This document shows positions 8,667-17,439 of a DNA stretch of 64,000 nt, in pieces (positions within the stretch are counted from its first letter, which is position 1; each line of letters begins with the position of its first letter). The position numbers and the translations under genes are program-made. This DNA comes from Sva-07 sp963707515 (GTDB lineage Bacteria > Actinomycetota > Acidimicrobiia > Acidimicrobiales > Ilumatobacteraceae): NCBI GenBank assembly GCA_963707515.1, contig CAVPQI010000001.1, positions 1-64,000 on the forward strand, given 5' to 3'. Under the pieces are notes generated by a model. It made no database searches, had not been told where the DNA came from, and saw nothing but the letters and a program-made list of their open reading frames with translations.

Positions 8667-9644
8667 GTGACCACCACGCCCGACGTACCGGCCACCACGC
8701 CCGACGTACCCTCGCGGCGTCGGGTCGGCATCGACGTCGGCGGCACGAAGGCGCTCGCCGTCGTGCTCGATGAGGTGGGGGCGATCACCGGCACCGCCGA
8801 GCGACCGACCCCGCGGGGCGCCGGGAGCCTCGATGCCCTGCTCGACGTGCTCGCCGAGCTGGCCACGACGCTCGACCACGACGGTCCCGTCGGCGTCGGC
8901 GTCCCCGGGCTCGTGACGCGTGCCGGGGTGCTGCGCTCGGCCCCCAACCTCGACGGTGTCGCCGATTTCGACGTCGCCGGACTGCTGAGCGAGCGGCTCG
9001 ACGTGCCGGTGCTCGTCGACAGCGACGCGACGTGCGCGGCGCTCGCCGAGTGGCGGCTCGGTGCCGGCCGCGGGGCGAGCGACATGGTGCTCGTCACGTT
9101 GGGAACCGGCATCGGCGGCGGACTGATCTCCAACGGGCGGCTGCAACGTGGCGCCAACGGCTTCGCCGGGGAGTTCGGCCACATGCTCGTCGACCCCGAC
9201 GGACCGCCGTGTCCGTGCGGCCGCCGCGGCTGCTGGGAGCGCTACGCCTCGGGTTCCGGGCTGGCGATGCTCGCCCGCACCGCCGCCGTGGGCGGACGCC
9301 TCGGAACGGTCGTGCGCACCGTCGGCGATCCCGACCTCGTGCGCGGCGAACACGTCCAAGCGGCGGCGCGCGAGGGCGACGAGGAGGCGCTGGCGGTGAT
9401 CGACGAGTTCGGACGCTGGGTGGCGGTCGGGTTGGTCAACCTGACCAACGCCGTCGACCCCGAGCTGTTCGTGCTCGGGGGTGGGCTGGCCCGCGGCGCC
9501 GACCTCTACCTCGGTCCGATCGTCGACTGGTTCGGGCGCTTGCTCTACCAGCCCGAGCTGCGGGAGATCCCGCGGATCGAGTTCGCCGAGTTCGGGCCGG
9601 TGGCCGGTGCCGTCGGCGCCGCCATGCTGCCCACCGACCGCTGA
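8667..9644 (+). CDS. ROK-family glucokinase
   Basis: A 325 aa sugar kinase. The N-terminal phosphate-binding loop is GIDVGGTKALAVVLD. VTLGTGIGGGLI and GFAGEFGHMLVD follow, and the ROK zinc motif appears as CPCGRRGCWERYASG. This pattern matches actinobacterial glucokinases that phosphorylate glucose with ATP (or polyphosphate in some members). The start is GTG, ten bases after the SRPBCC stop, so it is probably the last gene of this run. A strong bidirectional hairpin follows. Confidence 0.85.
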   Translation: MTTTPDVPATTPDVPSRRRVGIDVGGTKALAVVLDEVGAITGTAERPTPRGAGSLDALLDVLAELATTLDHDGPVGVGVPGLVTRAGVLRSAPNLDGVADFDVAGLLSERLDVPVLVDSDATCAALAEWRLGAGRGASDMVLVTLGTGIGGGLISNGRLQRGANGFAGEFGHMLVDPDGPPCPCGRRGCWERYASGSGLAMLARTAAVGGRLGTVVRTVGDPDLVRGEHVQAAAREGDEEALAVIDEFGRWVAVGLVNLTNAVDPELFVLGGGLARGADLYLGPIVDWFGRLLYQPELREIPRIEFAEFGPVAGAVGAAMLPTDR

Positions 9645-9649
9645 CAACG

Positions 9650-9698
9650 CATCTGGGTCGGATCTGCCGCGGAATCCGCAGCACATCCGACCCAGATG
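9650..9698. terminator. Bidirectional hairpin terminator between convergent genes
   Basis: Outer arms CATCTGGGTCGGAT (9650-9663) and ATCCGACCCAGATG (9685-9698) are perfect over 14 bp, and an inner CTGC/GCAG pairing extends the stem. It sits exactly between the ROK kinase (plus) and ppa (minus), so it can end transcripts from both sides. Confidence 0.8.
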
Positions 9699-9713
9699 GC
9701 AGAGGTTGTCAGG

Positions 9714-10220
9714 TCAGGCGTGGGGCACGTAGTTGGAGCGGGCTTGTTCGATCTCCTGCCACGCCTCCGCCTTGCCGCCCATGCCGGCCGATGACGAGTG
9801 CTTCTCGGGCTCGAGCGCCTTGTACACATTGAAGAAATGCTGTATCTCTTCGACGAGTTGCGGCGTCAGCTGACCGATGTCGTGCACGTCCGCGAACCGC
9901 GGCTCGTTCGGTGGCACGCAGATCAACTTGGCGTCCTCACCGGCCTCGTCGCGCATGTACAACACACCGACGGGACGTGCCTCGACGACCACGCCGGGGT
10001 ACACCGGGTCCTCGAGCAGCACCAGCGCATCGAGCGGGTCACCGTCGCCGGCGAGCGTCTCGGGGAGGTAGCCGTAGTCGGCGGGGTAGGTGGTCGCGGT
10101 GAAGAGGCGGCGGTCGAGGTAGATCCGGCCGTCCTCGTGGTCGATTTCGTACTTGTTGCGGCTTCCACGCGGGATCTCGATGACGACGTGGACGCAATCG
10201 GGGGAGGGTTGCTTCGGCAT
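9714..10220 (-). CDS. ppa: Inorganic pyrophosphatase
   Basis: It hydrolyses pyrophosphate to phosphate in the cytosol, pulling biosynthetic reactions forward. The 168 aa length and motifs fit family I: VVIEIPRGSRNKYE, DYGYLPET and the metal-binding signature DGDPLDALVLLE with its three aspartates. I chose the ATG at 10220 because it directly precedes the conserved VHVVIEIP block; an in-frame ATG four codons upstream adds nothing conserved. It is convergent with the ROK kinase and divergent from the aminotransferase, so it has its own promoter in the 183-base gap. Confidence 0.93.
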   Translation of the reverse strand: MPKQPSPDCVHVVIEIPRGSRNKYEIDHEDGRIYLDRRLFTATTYPADYGYLPETLAGDGDPLDALVLLEDPVYPGVVVEARPVGVLYMRDEAGEDAKLICVPPNEPRFADVHDIGQLTPQLVEEIQHFFNVYKALEPEKHSSSAGMGGKAEAWQEIEQARSNYVPHA

Positions 10221-10403
10221 CGGCCACAGCATCGCAGCTCTTCGCCGTTTCGCCCCCTTCCTCGACGATGCCCGCCGCGCGATTGGCCGGTGATCGGCCC
10301 GGTGCTCGGCAGCGGAGCGGTGGGCGAGCGACAGTCGATTGGCACACACGGAGCCCACCGAACCGGAGGACGCCCGCAAGCTTGCGAGCGATAGCGTCGA
10401 GGG

Positions 10404-11609
10404 ATGGACTTCCGGCGCATCGAGAACCTGCCCCCGTACGTGTTTTCCATCATCAACGGGCTGAAGATCGAGGCACGTCGCGCCGGTGCAGACGTCGTCG
10501 ACCTGGGGTTCGGCAACCCCGACATCCCCTCGCCGAGGATCGCCGTCGACAAGCTCGCCGAGGCGGCGCACAACCCGCGCAACCACCGCTACTCGCTGAG
10601 CCGTGGCCTGCCCAAGCTGCGCGAGGCGATCGCCGGCTACTACAAGAACAAGTGGGACGTCGACCTCGACACCGAGCTCGAGATCACCAACTGCATCGGG
10701 TCGAAGGAGGGCTTCAGCCACCTCATGTGGGTGCTGCTCGACCGTGGCGACGCGGCGATCGTGCCCAGCCCGAGCTACCCGATCCACATCTACGGACCAT
10801 TGTTCGCCGGCGCCGACCTGCGCCAGGTGCCGATGCGCTTCCTCGCCGACCCGGACCAGCGCCAACACTTCGCCGACGACTTCATGGACAGCCTGACCAC
10901 GGCGTACGACATCGGCTGGCCCAAGCCGCGGGTCCTCGTGATGTCGTTCCCGCACAACCCGACCGGCGCCACCGTCGACCTCGACTTCATGCAGCGGGTC
11001 GTCGATTTCTGCCGCGAGCGGGAGATGATCGTCGTCCACGACTTCGCCTACGCCGACGTCGGGTTCGACGGCCACCAGCCACCGAGCATCCTCCAGGCCG
11101 AAGGCGCCAAGGAATGCGCCGTCGAGCTGTACTCGATGACCAAGAGCTTCTCGATGGCCGGTTGGCGAAGCGCCTTCCTGCTCGGCAACGCCGAGGTCGT
11201 GCAGGCCCTGGTCAAGCTCAAGAGCTACCTCGACTACGGCACGTTCCAGCCGATCCAGATCGCCACCACGGTGACGATCAACGAGGCCGCCGACTACCCG
11301 AAGGAGATCTGTTCGATCTACGAGTCGCGCTGCGACGCCCTGATCGACGGGTTGGCACGCATCGGCTGGGACGTCCCCAAGCCGGGCGGCTCGATGTTCG
11401 TGTGGGCGCCGATCCCCGAGGCCTACGCCGAGATGGACTCGGTCGAGTTCTGCTCGTTGGTCGTCAACGACGCCGACGTCGCCCTGTCGCCCGGTGTCGG
11501 TTTCGGCCCCGGCGGTGAGGGGTTCGTTCGCTTCGCCCTGATCGAGAACGAGAAGCGCATCGCCCAAGCCGTGCGCAACCTCCGCAAGGGCCTCCCCAAG
11601 CTCGGCTGA
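10404..11609 (+). CDS. PLP-dependent class I/II aminotransferase (AlaC-like)
   Basis: A 401 aa fold-type I aminotransferase. It starts with FRRIENLPPYVF, typical of the AlaC/alanine-aminotransferase-like group. It has DLGFGNPDIPSP, the substrate/PLP motif HNPTGATVD, and the Schiff-base lysine in SMTKSFSMAGWR near residue 248. It should transfer an amino group between an amino acid and a 2-oxo acid. Alanine/glutamate is my best guess; substrate cannot be read from sequence. It stands alone, flanked by ppa on the other strand. Confidence 0.85.
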   Translation: MDFRRIENLPPYVFSIINGLKIEARRAGADVVDLGFGNPDIPSPRIAVDKLAEAAHNPRNHRYSLSRGLPKLREAIAGYYKNKWDVDLDTELEITNCIGSKEGFSHLMWVLLDRGDAAIVPSPSYPIHIYGPLFAGADLRQVPMRFLADPDQRQHFADDFMDSLTTAYDIGWPKPRVLVMSFPHNPTGATVDLDFMQRVVDFCREREMIVVHDFAYADVGFDGHQPPSILQAEGAKECAVELYSMTKSFSMAGWRSAFLLGNAEVVQALVKLKSYLDYGTFQPIQIATTVTINEAADYPKEICSIYESRCDALIDGLARIGWDVPKPGGSMFVWAPIPEAYAEMDSVEFCSLVVNDADVALSPGVGFGPGGEGFVRFALIENEKRIAQAVRNLRKGLPKLG

Positions 11610-11789
11610 CGTCACGCACCGGTCGGGCCTCACCCGACGCGAGCTCGGCCACGTCTGGTCGGCCCCACGTGCAGTTCGTCGCTGACGCTTGCCTCGCCGC
11701 CCTGAGCGGCCGCCGTTCCGGGATCGCGTAACACGATGGTCACCTTGCAGTCATCGTCCTCGCGGTGAGGAGCGGTACCGTCGCCGCCC

Positions 11790-12410
11790 GTGGTCACGAT
11801 GGTCGTTCGAGTGTGGATGCCGGACCGTCCCGGAGCGCTGGGACAGGTCGCCAGTCGGATCGGCGCGGTGCGTGCCGACGTGCTGGCGATCGAGATCCTC
11901 GAGCAGGGTGGCGGCCGGGCGATCGACGAACTGACGATCTCGGTGCCCGACTCGGACCTGGTACCGCTCCTCGCCGCCGAGATCGACGCCGTCGACGGGG
12001 TCTCCGTCGAGAGCATCCGCGAGGTCGAGCCCGATCGCGCCGATCCGAGCCTGTCGGCGCTCGCCCTCGGTGCGGCGATCGCCGAGAGTCCGCCCGACGA
12101 GCGCCTGACGATGCTCATCGACGGTGCCCGTCGCTGCAGCGAGACCGAGTGGGTGGCGCTGCTCCGCGACGACGGACTCGTCGCCCAGATCGGCACACCG
12201 CCCGACGTGCCGTGGTTGCTGGCGTTCATCGCCGGGAGCGGCCACCTCGACGGGCTCGGCGAGTCGGCGCCGAGCGACCTCTTGTGGGCCCACCTGCCGA
12301 CCGCCGGTTACGTCATCGCCGCCGGCCGCGCCGGCAACCCGATCCACGAGCGCGAGCGCACCCGCTTCGCCCTCCTGGCCCGCCTCGCCGACGCCCTCAT
12401 CCGCGCCTGA
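11790..12410 (+). CDS. ACT-domain protein
   Basis: A 206 aa protein whose N-terminal 75 residues form an ACT domain. RVWMPDRPGALGQVASRIGAV is the signature ligand-binding turn (the GALG glycine-leucine step), followed by a helix and IDELTISVPD. The remainder has no motif I recognise and may be a small GAF-like or ligand-sensing domain. ACT domains bind amino acids and regulate enzymes, so a sensory role is inferred. Starts at GTG 11790 or ATG 11799 are equally possible. The array of tandem hairpins begins 25 bases after the stop. Confidence 0.72.
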   Translation: MVTMVVRVWMPDRPGALGQVASRIGAVRADVLAIEILEQGGGRAIDELTISVPDSDLVPLLAAEIDAVDGVSVESIREVEPDRADPSLSALALGAAIAESPPDERLTMLIDGARRCSETEWVALLRDDGLVAQIGTPPDVPWLLAFIAGSGHLDGLGESAPSDLLWAHLPTAGYVIAAGRAGNPIHERERTRFALLARLADALIRA

Positions 12411-12434
12411 CCCCGCTCGCCGCGACCGCGACGC

Positions 12435-12720
12435 TCTGCGTCAGCACAGACGTTGAAATTCAACGTTGTCGCTGACCCAGAAGGCGGGGGTTCTTCTGCG
12501 TCAGCACAGACGTTGAAAGTCAACGTTGTCGCTGACGCTGAAGACGGGGGTCTTCTGTGTCAGCACCGACGTTGAAAGTCAACGTTGTCGCTGACGCAGA
12601 CCGCAGGGACTTCTGCGTCAGCACAGACGTTGAAACTCGACGTTGTCGCTGACGCAGAACGCGCAGGGACTTCTGTGTCAGCACAGACGTTGAAACTCGA
12701 CGTTGTCGCTGACGCTGAAT
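12435..12720. repeat. Array of five tandem palindromic units (type A, about 59 bp)
   Basis: Five units begin near 12435, 12494, 12553, 12611 and 12671. Each is an inverted repeat of the form TCTGCGTCAGC ... GCTGACGCAGA around a core ACGTTGAAA(G/C)TC(A/G)ACGTTGT, so each folds into a hairpin of about 20 bp per arm. Linkers are G-rich (AAGACGGGGG, CGCAGGGAC type) and partly conserved. The array fills the whole gap between the ACT gene (plus) and glpK (minus). Unit differences (C/T, A/C, AGT/ACT) show divergence after duplication. Probably serial bidirectional terminators; no open frame or known mobile element is present. Confidence 0.9.
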
Positions 12721-12734
12721 GGGGGAGTCGGGGG

Positions 12735-14213
12735 TCAGGGGGCCCAGGCGCGGGAGCGGTCGACGGCGCGCAGCCACTGGGCGTGGAGCAGGTCGGCGAT
12801 CGTGCGGTCGGGGGCAGGGTCGTAGGCGCGCTCGACGGCCCAGCTGGCGGCGACCGCGTCGGCGCTCTCCCAGACGCCCTCGGCGAGGCCGGCAAGCGAG
12901 GCGGCGCCGCGGGCCGTCGTCTCGTGGTCGGCCGGACGAACCACGCGCACGCCGAGTTGGTCGGCCTGGAACTGGCAGAGCAGATCCATCACCGACGCCC
13001 CACCATCGACGCGCAGCTCGCGCACCGGCGTGCCGCTCGCGGCGGTCATCGCCTCGACGACGTCGCGGGTCTGGTACGCCATCGACTCGACCACGGCGCG
13101 GGCCAACTGGGCCCGTCCGACGCCGCGGGTGATGCCGAACACGGCGCCGCGGGCGTACGGATCCCACCACGGCGAACCGAGGCCGGTGAACGCCGGCACG
13201 ATGTAGGCACCACCGGAATCGGCAACCGACTCGGCGAGCGGGCCGGTCTCGGCCGCGTCGTCGATGATCCCGAGCCCATCGCGCAGCCACTGCACGGCGG
13301 CCCCGGTGACGAAGATCGAGCCCTCCAAGGCGTAGTGCGTGGTGCCGTCGTCGAGCTGCCAGGCGACCGTCGTCAGCATCCCCGGCGTCGGTTCGGGGCA
13401 CGTCGTACCGACGTTGAGCAGCACGAACGAGCCGGTGCCGTACGTGTTCTTGGCCAGCCCGGGCTCGACGCACGCCTGGCCGAACAGCGCCGCCTGCTGG
13501 TCGCCGGCGATCCCGCTGATCGGGATGCCACCCGGCACGCCCGCCGCGGCGGCGGTGACCCCGACGCGGCCACTGGACGCGACGACGGTCGGCAACCACG
13601 CCTGGTCGACCCCGAACAAGGCGCACAGGTCGTCGTCCCAGCGCAGCGCGCGGATGTCGAACAGCATCGTGCGCGAGGCGTTCGACACGTCGGTCACGAA
13701 CGACTCACCACCGGTGAGCTTCCACACCAGCCAGCTGTCGATCGTGCCGATCGCCAGGTCGTCGGCGGGGATGTCGCGGTTGGCCAACAGCCACTCGATC
13801 TTCGTCGCCGAGAAGTACGGATCGAGGACCAACCCGCTGCGCTCGCGGACGAGGTCGAGATGTCCGGCGGCGGACATCTCGTCGCAGCGTGCCGCGGTCC
13901 GACGGTCCTGCCACACCAACGCCGTGCCGTAGGGCACGCCCGTCGCGCGGTTCCAGGCGAGCACGGTCTCACGCTGGTTGGTGATCCCGATCGTCGCCAC
14001 GTGCTGGCGCCCAACGCGTTCGACGACCTCGGTCAGCGTCTCGGCGGCGACGCGCCAGATCTCCTCGGCGTCGTGCTCGACCCACCCCGACCGGGGGAAG
14101 TGCTGCGTGAACTCGCGGTAGGCCGACACAGACGGTCGCCCGTCGACGAACACGGCTCGGCTGCGCACGCCCGTCGTCCCGGCATCGAGGGCGACGACGC
14201 AGCGATCGCTCAT
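12735..14213 (-). CDS. glpK: Glycerol kinase
   Basis: It makes glycerol 3-phosphate from glycerol and ATP. The 492 aa FGGY kinase has ALDAGTTGVRSRAV at the N-terminus, ITNQRET, the substrate region WQDRRTAARC, TIDSWLVWKLTGG, GIAGDQQAALFGQ and the second FGGY signature EGSIFVTGAAVQWLRDG. It overlaps the upstream membrane-protein stop by one base (ATGA), so it is the downstream partner of that gene. The stop lies 15 bases from the hairpin array. No glycerol facilitator or G3P dehydrogenase is next to it. Confidence 0.93.
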   Translation of the reverse strand: MSDRCVVALDAGTTGVRSRAVFVDGRPSVSAYREFTQHFPRSGWVEHDAEEIWRVAAETLTEVVERVGRQHVATIGITNQRETVLAWNRATGVPYGTALVWQDRRTAARCDEMSAAGHLDLVRERSGLVLDPYFSATKIEWLLANRDIPADDLAIGTIDSWLVWKLTGGESFVTDVSNASRTMLFDIRALRWDDDLCALFGVDQAWLPTVVASSGRVGVTAAAAGVPGGIPISGIAGDQQAALFGQACVEPGLAKNTYGTGSFVLLNVGTTCPEPTPGMLTTVAWQLDDGTTHYALEGSIFVTGAAVQWLRDGLGIIDDAAETGPLAESVADSGGAYIVPAFTGLGSPWWDPYARGAVFGITRGVGRAQLARAVVESMAYQTRDVVEAMTAASGTPVRELRVDGGASVMDLLCQFQADQLGVRVVRPADHETTARGAASLAGLAEGVWESADAVAASWAVERAYDPAPDRTIADLLHAQWLRAVDRSRAWAP

Positions 14214-14584
14214 CAGCGCTTCCGCTTCGCCGACGAGCGCGGCCGGTTGCCACCGCCGGCGGTGCGGCTGGTCGGTGCCGGCTTCGGACGCGAGGCGCCC
14301 GACGTCGTTGACGCACCCGGCGTCGCCGACCCGGCCGATGCCGCCGACGCCTCACTGGCCTCGGCGCGCAGGTCCTTGAGCCGCTTGCGGGTGTAGCCGA
14401 ACTTGGCCAACACGGCGCCGAAGCCGAGATACAGCGGTCCGCTGATCAACACGCCCGCCACGGCGCCGAGCGGGTTGTTGTCGCGGAACAGCACCAAGAA
14501 GACGGCGGTCATGATCACCGCGTAGATCAACCACTCGCGGATCAGCCGGTTCCACGGAACCGGACGGGTGCTGTCCCAGGCCAT
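14213..14584 (-). CDS. Two-helix membrane protein with basic low-complexity tail
   Basis: A 123 aa protein. Two membrane segments are visible (LIYAVIMTAVFLVLF and a Gly-rich AVAGVLISGPLYLGFGAVL). An Arg/Lys-rich stretch and a Ser/Ala/Thr/Pro-rich tail ending in SSAKRKR follow. No catalytic motif is seen. It lies immediately upstream of glpK with a one-base ATGA overlap, so co-expression is expected, but it does not resemble a glycerol facilitator. An ATG two codons further upstream (14590) is also possible. Confidence 0.65.
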   Translation of the reverse strand: MAWDSTRPVPWNRLIREWLIYAVIMTAVFLVLFRDNNPLGAVAGVLISGPLYLGFGAVLAKFGYTRKRLKDLRAEASEASAASAGSATPGASTTSGASRPKPAPTSRTAGGGNRPRSSAKRKR

Positions 14585-14642
14585 GCCCAAGTGCTACCAG
14601 CGCCGTCGGCTGGCGGCCAACCTCGTCACCGCCGCGACGTGG

Positions 14643-15254
14643 TCACGTCGGGACGGCGGGGATCGCCGGGAACGCCGGCTGCGACGACTCGACGAGTCCG
14701 GGGTAGTCGTAGATCGTCAGCGGGCGCGCGGCGAGCTCACCGTTGCCGAGCGGCCACACGCGCGGTTCGCCGTCGATGCGCAGCTCCACCGACTCGACCC
14801 CGTCGATCTCGGTCGCCGTGGCGACGATCTGCGCCACGGCCAACCGGAGCCCGTCGGGCGTCAGCTCGTCGAAGACGTCGTTGACGTCGAGGGTCAACAG
14901 GTTGCCGACGACGCGTGCCGACCCCAGCTCGACGCCGGCCGGGATCGCCGTGTCGAGACCGTCCTCGCGTTCGGCGGTGTTGGGACCGGCGAACAACGAC
15001 TCGAGCACCTCCGTCGACGACGACGAGGCGCCGCGCAACACCGAACGGAGGCCTTGCGGGCTGTCGGGATCCACCGGTGAGAGCAGGAAGATGCGGCTCG
15101 TCCCCTCGGCGGCGTCACCGCTGGCCGGTTCGCCGAACACGTCGTTGCGTTCCTCGGGGATGTCGATCGGGGCCGTGTCGGTGCGGATCGAACAGCCGCT
15201 CACCGCCAGCGCGACGGCGGCGGCGACGAGCACGGAGCGGGAGAACCACGTCAT
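14643..15254 (-). CDS. GerMN-domain lipoprotein, LpqB-like
   Basis: A 203 aa exported lipoprotein: signal peptide MTWFSRSVLVAAAVALAVSG followed by the lipobox cysteine, then a GerMN domain (FLLSPVD ... LDVNDVFDELTPDGLRLAVAQIVATATEI). In other actinobacteria LpqB acts with the MtrA/MtrB two-component system at the envelope, and here it directly follows the kinase gene with an ATGA overlap, which supports that link. It is far shorter than mycobacterial LpqB (about 580 aa), keeping only the GerMN part, so it is LpqB-like rather than orthologous by length. Confidence 0.8.
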   Translation of the reverse strand: MTWFSRSVLVAAAVALAVSGCSIRTDTAPIDIPEERNDVFGEPASGDAAEGTSRIFLLSPVDPDSPQGLRSVLRGASSSSTEVLESLFAGPNTAEREDGLDTAIPAGVELGSARVVGNLLTLDVNDVFDELTPDGLRLAVAQIVATATEIDGVESVELRIDGEPRVWPLGNGELAARPLTIYDYPGLVESSQPAFPAIPAVPT

Positions 15255-16693
15255 TCGTCGAGCTCCGCCGCCATCAACTGGATCACGAACCGGGCGCCGG
15301 ATTGGCCGTCGAGGCGGTCCTCGACCCACACCGTCCCGCCGTGCATCCGCACGTGTTCGTCGACGAGCGCCAGTCCGAGCCCGGCACCTTCGCTGCCGGT
15401 TCGCCTGCCGGCGCCACCGCCGCGTGCGAAGCGTTCGAAGACCAGCTCGCGTTCGGCTTCGGGAACACCGGCGCCGTGATCCTCGACGGCGATGAGGATG
15501 TGGGCCATCGGTTCGTCGTCGGGCTCGACGACGGTGATCGTGATCTCTGGCTCACCCCCGCCGTAGGAACGGGCGTTGTCGATGAGGTTGGCGATCACCC
15601 GCGCCAGGCGCCGGCGGTCACCGCGGATCAACGCCAGCTCGGCCCGCTCACTCACCGTCACCGGGGTCTCCGGCAACGAGCTGACGGCGACCGCCTGGCG
15701 CACGAACTCGGCGGCCAACAGCTCCTCCATGTGCAACCGGATCGCCCCGGCGTCGAAGCGGGAGATCTCCAACAGGTCCTCGACGAGCCCCTGGAACCGA
15801 GCGACGTCGCTGGACAGCAGGTCGAGTGCCGCCTGCGACCGCTCGGGGAGTTCGTCGCGCCGCGCTTCCATCACCTCGACCGACGCCGCCAGCGTCGTCA
15901 GCGGCGAACGCAGCTCGTGGCTGACGTCGGAGGCGAAGCGGGCATCGCGCTCGATGCGTTGCTGCAGCGCCTCGGCCATGTCGTTGAACGAGTCGGTGAG
16001 CACCTTGAGGTCGGGATCCTCGCTCGACTCGAGGCGCGTGTCGAGTCGCCCGCCGGCGATCGCCGACGCCGCCTGGGCAGCGGTGCCGACCGGGCGGACG
16101 GCGCGGCGGGCAGCGAACACACCGAGCAGGATGCCGAGCCCGGTCGTGATCGCCGCGGCGAGGATCAACGACAGGCGCAAGCTGGCGAGCGTCGAGTCGG
16201 CCTCCTCGAGGCTGAACGCCTCGAAGTAGGCGCCGATGCCGGGCACGTCCCACCCGACGACCGCCGACAGCTCGTCGCCGAGACGGATCACCTGGTACGC
16301 CGACGTGCCCTCGTCGATCACCCGGGTCTTGAGCGCCTCGCCGATGTCGTCGTCCTGGAACGAGGCGACACCGCCGACCCACTTTTCGCCGTACCAGATC
16401 AGGTAGTCCTGCACGCCGATGCGCTCCAGCGAGACCCGGGCGCCTTCGGCGTCGGCGGGGGCGGAACGAAGGTCACGCTCGACGCCTTGGGCGTTGCGTT
16501 GCGACGTCGTCATCGCCGCATCGATGCGTTCGCGGACGATGTTCGACTGCGTCAGCCCGTAGGTGGTCGTCGCCAGGAACACCGACAGCAGCAGCGATCC
16601 GAGCGTGAAGATCAGCAGGATTCGCCGCCGCAGGCCGAGCGCCGCCGGGCGGGAGCGGCTGACGAGGCGACGGAACCAGCCGCCTTCGCTCAC
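15251..16693 (-). CDS. Sensor histidine kinase, MtrB-like
   Basis: A 480 aa membrane kinase. There are two transmembrane segments (about residues 25-47 and 173-195) around an extracytoplasmic sensor loop, then HAMP (RRAVRPVGTAAQAASAI). The phospho-acceptor H-box is DVSHELRSPLTTL, the N-box NLIDNARSYG, and the ATP-lid glycines are DHGAGVP and GAGLGLALV. It starts at GTG overlapping the regulator stop and its own stop overlaps the lipoprotein start. The regulator-kinase-lipoprotein order equals mtrA-mtrB-lpqB, which controls cell-wall and division genes in mycobacteria; the role here is by analogy. Confidence 0.87.
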   Translation of the reverse strand: MSEGGWFRRLVSRSRPAALGLRRRILLIFTLGSLLLSVFLATTTYGLTQSNIVRERIDAAMTTSQRNAQGVERDLRSAPADAEGARVSLERIGVQDYLIWYGEKWVGGVASFQDDDIGEALKTRVIDEGTSAYQVIRLGDELSAVVGWDVPGIGAYFEAFSLEEADSTLASLRLSLILAAAITTGLGILLGVFAARRAVRPVGTAAQAASAIAGGRLDTRLESSEDPDLKVLTDSFNDMAEALQQRIERDARFASDVSHELRSPLTTLAASVEVMEARRDELPERSQAALDLLSSDVARFQGLVEDLLEISRFDAGAIRLHMEELLAAEFVRQAVAVSSLPETPVTVSERAELALIRGDRRRLARVIANLIDNARSYGGGEPEITITVVEPDDEPMAHILIAVEDHGAGVPEAERELVFERFARGGGAGRRTGSEGAGLGLALVDEHVRMHGGTVWVEDRLDGQSGARFVIQLMAAELDE

Positions 16694-17379
16694 GTCTGCA
16701 GACGGTACCCGAGGCCGCGCACGGTGACCACGTGGCGTGGGTTCGCGGGATCGACTTCGACCTTCGTGCGCAGTCGGCGAACGTGGACGTCGACGAGACG
16801 GCCGTCACCGAAGTAGTCGTACCCCCAGACCTTGTCGAGCAGCGCCTCGCGGCTGAGCACCTTGCCCGGGCTCTCGGCGAGCTCGCACAGCAACCGGAAC
16901 TCGGTCTTGGTCAGGTGCACCTCGTCGCCGCTGCGGAGGACCTTGCCCTCGTCGGGGATCAACTCGAGGTCGCCGAACACGAGCCGCGCGTGGCCCGGCA
17001 TGCTCGGACGCACGCGGCGCAGGAGGGCACGGATGCGTGCCGACAGCTCCTTCGGGGCGAACGGCTTGGTGAGGTAGTCGTCGGCGCCCGCTTCGAGCCC
17101 GGCGACGACGTCGTGGGTGTCGTTGCGGGCGGTGACCATCACGACCGGCACGTCGCTCGTGCGCCGCAGCGTGCGGCACAGCTCGAAGCCGTCGATGCCC
17201 GGCAACATGATGTCGATCAGGACGACGTCGGGGTTCGACCGAGCGAACTTCTCGATCGCCTCCTCGCCGCTCTCGGCCTCGTCGACGGTCCAGCCCTCGT
17301 CCTCGAGTGCCAGCTTGACCGCCGACCGGATGCGTTCGTCGTCCTCGACGGCGAGGATGCGTGTACCCACGGCCCCCAT
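16690..17379 (-). CDS. OmpR/PhoB-family response regulator, MtrA-like
   Basis: A 229 aa regulator: receiver domain with acidic pocket VEDDERIR, phospho-acceptor in VVLIDIMLPGIDG, TARND and the KPF lysine switch, then a winged-helix DNA-binding domain (LTKTEFRLLCELAESPGKVLS is its opening, followed by VDVHVRRLRTKVE). The start ATG 17379 gives the standard length; longer in-frame starts add unconserved residues. It is the first gene of the three-gene signalling operon, so its promoter lies in the short gap before the inositol-phosphatase stop. Confidence 0.88.
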   Translation of the reverse strand: MGAVGTRILAVEDDERIRSAVKLALEDEGWTVDEAESGEEAIEKFARSNPDVVLIDIMLPGIDGFELCRTLRRTSDVPVVMVTARNDTHDVVAGLEAGADDYLTKPFAPKELSARIRALLRRVRPSMPGHARLVFGDLELIPDEGKVLRSGDEVHLTKTEFRLLCELAESPGKVLSREALLDKVWGYDYFGDGRLVDVHVRRLRTKVEVDPANPRHVVTVRGLGYRLQT

Positions 17380-17439
17380 GATGCCGTATTCACGGGCGTT
17401 CCGCCGTGCATTGATCGGCACGCCGCGCGACGGTTGTCG

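Noticed and set aside
9650..9698. Riboswitch or small RNA in the ROK/ppa gap
   Set aside because: A single perfect hairpin between two convergent stops is fully explained as a bidirectional terminator.
11630..11790. A short minus-strand frame (VTIVLRDPGTAAAQGGEAS...) between the aminotransferase and ACT genes
   Set aside because: At most 37 codons, no ribosome-binding site or recognisable motif, and no independent support for coding; left unannotated.
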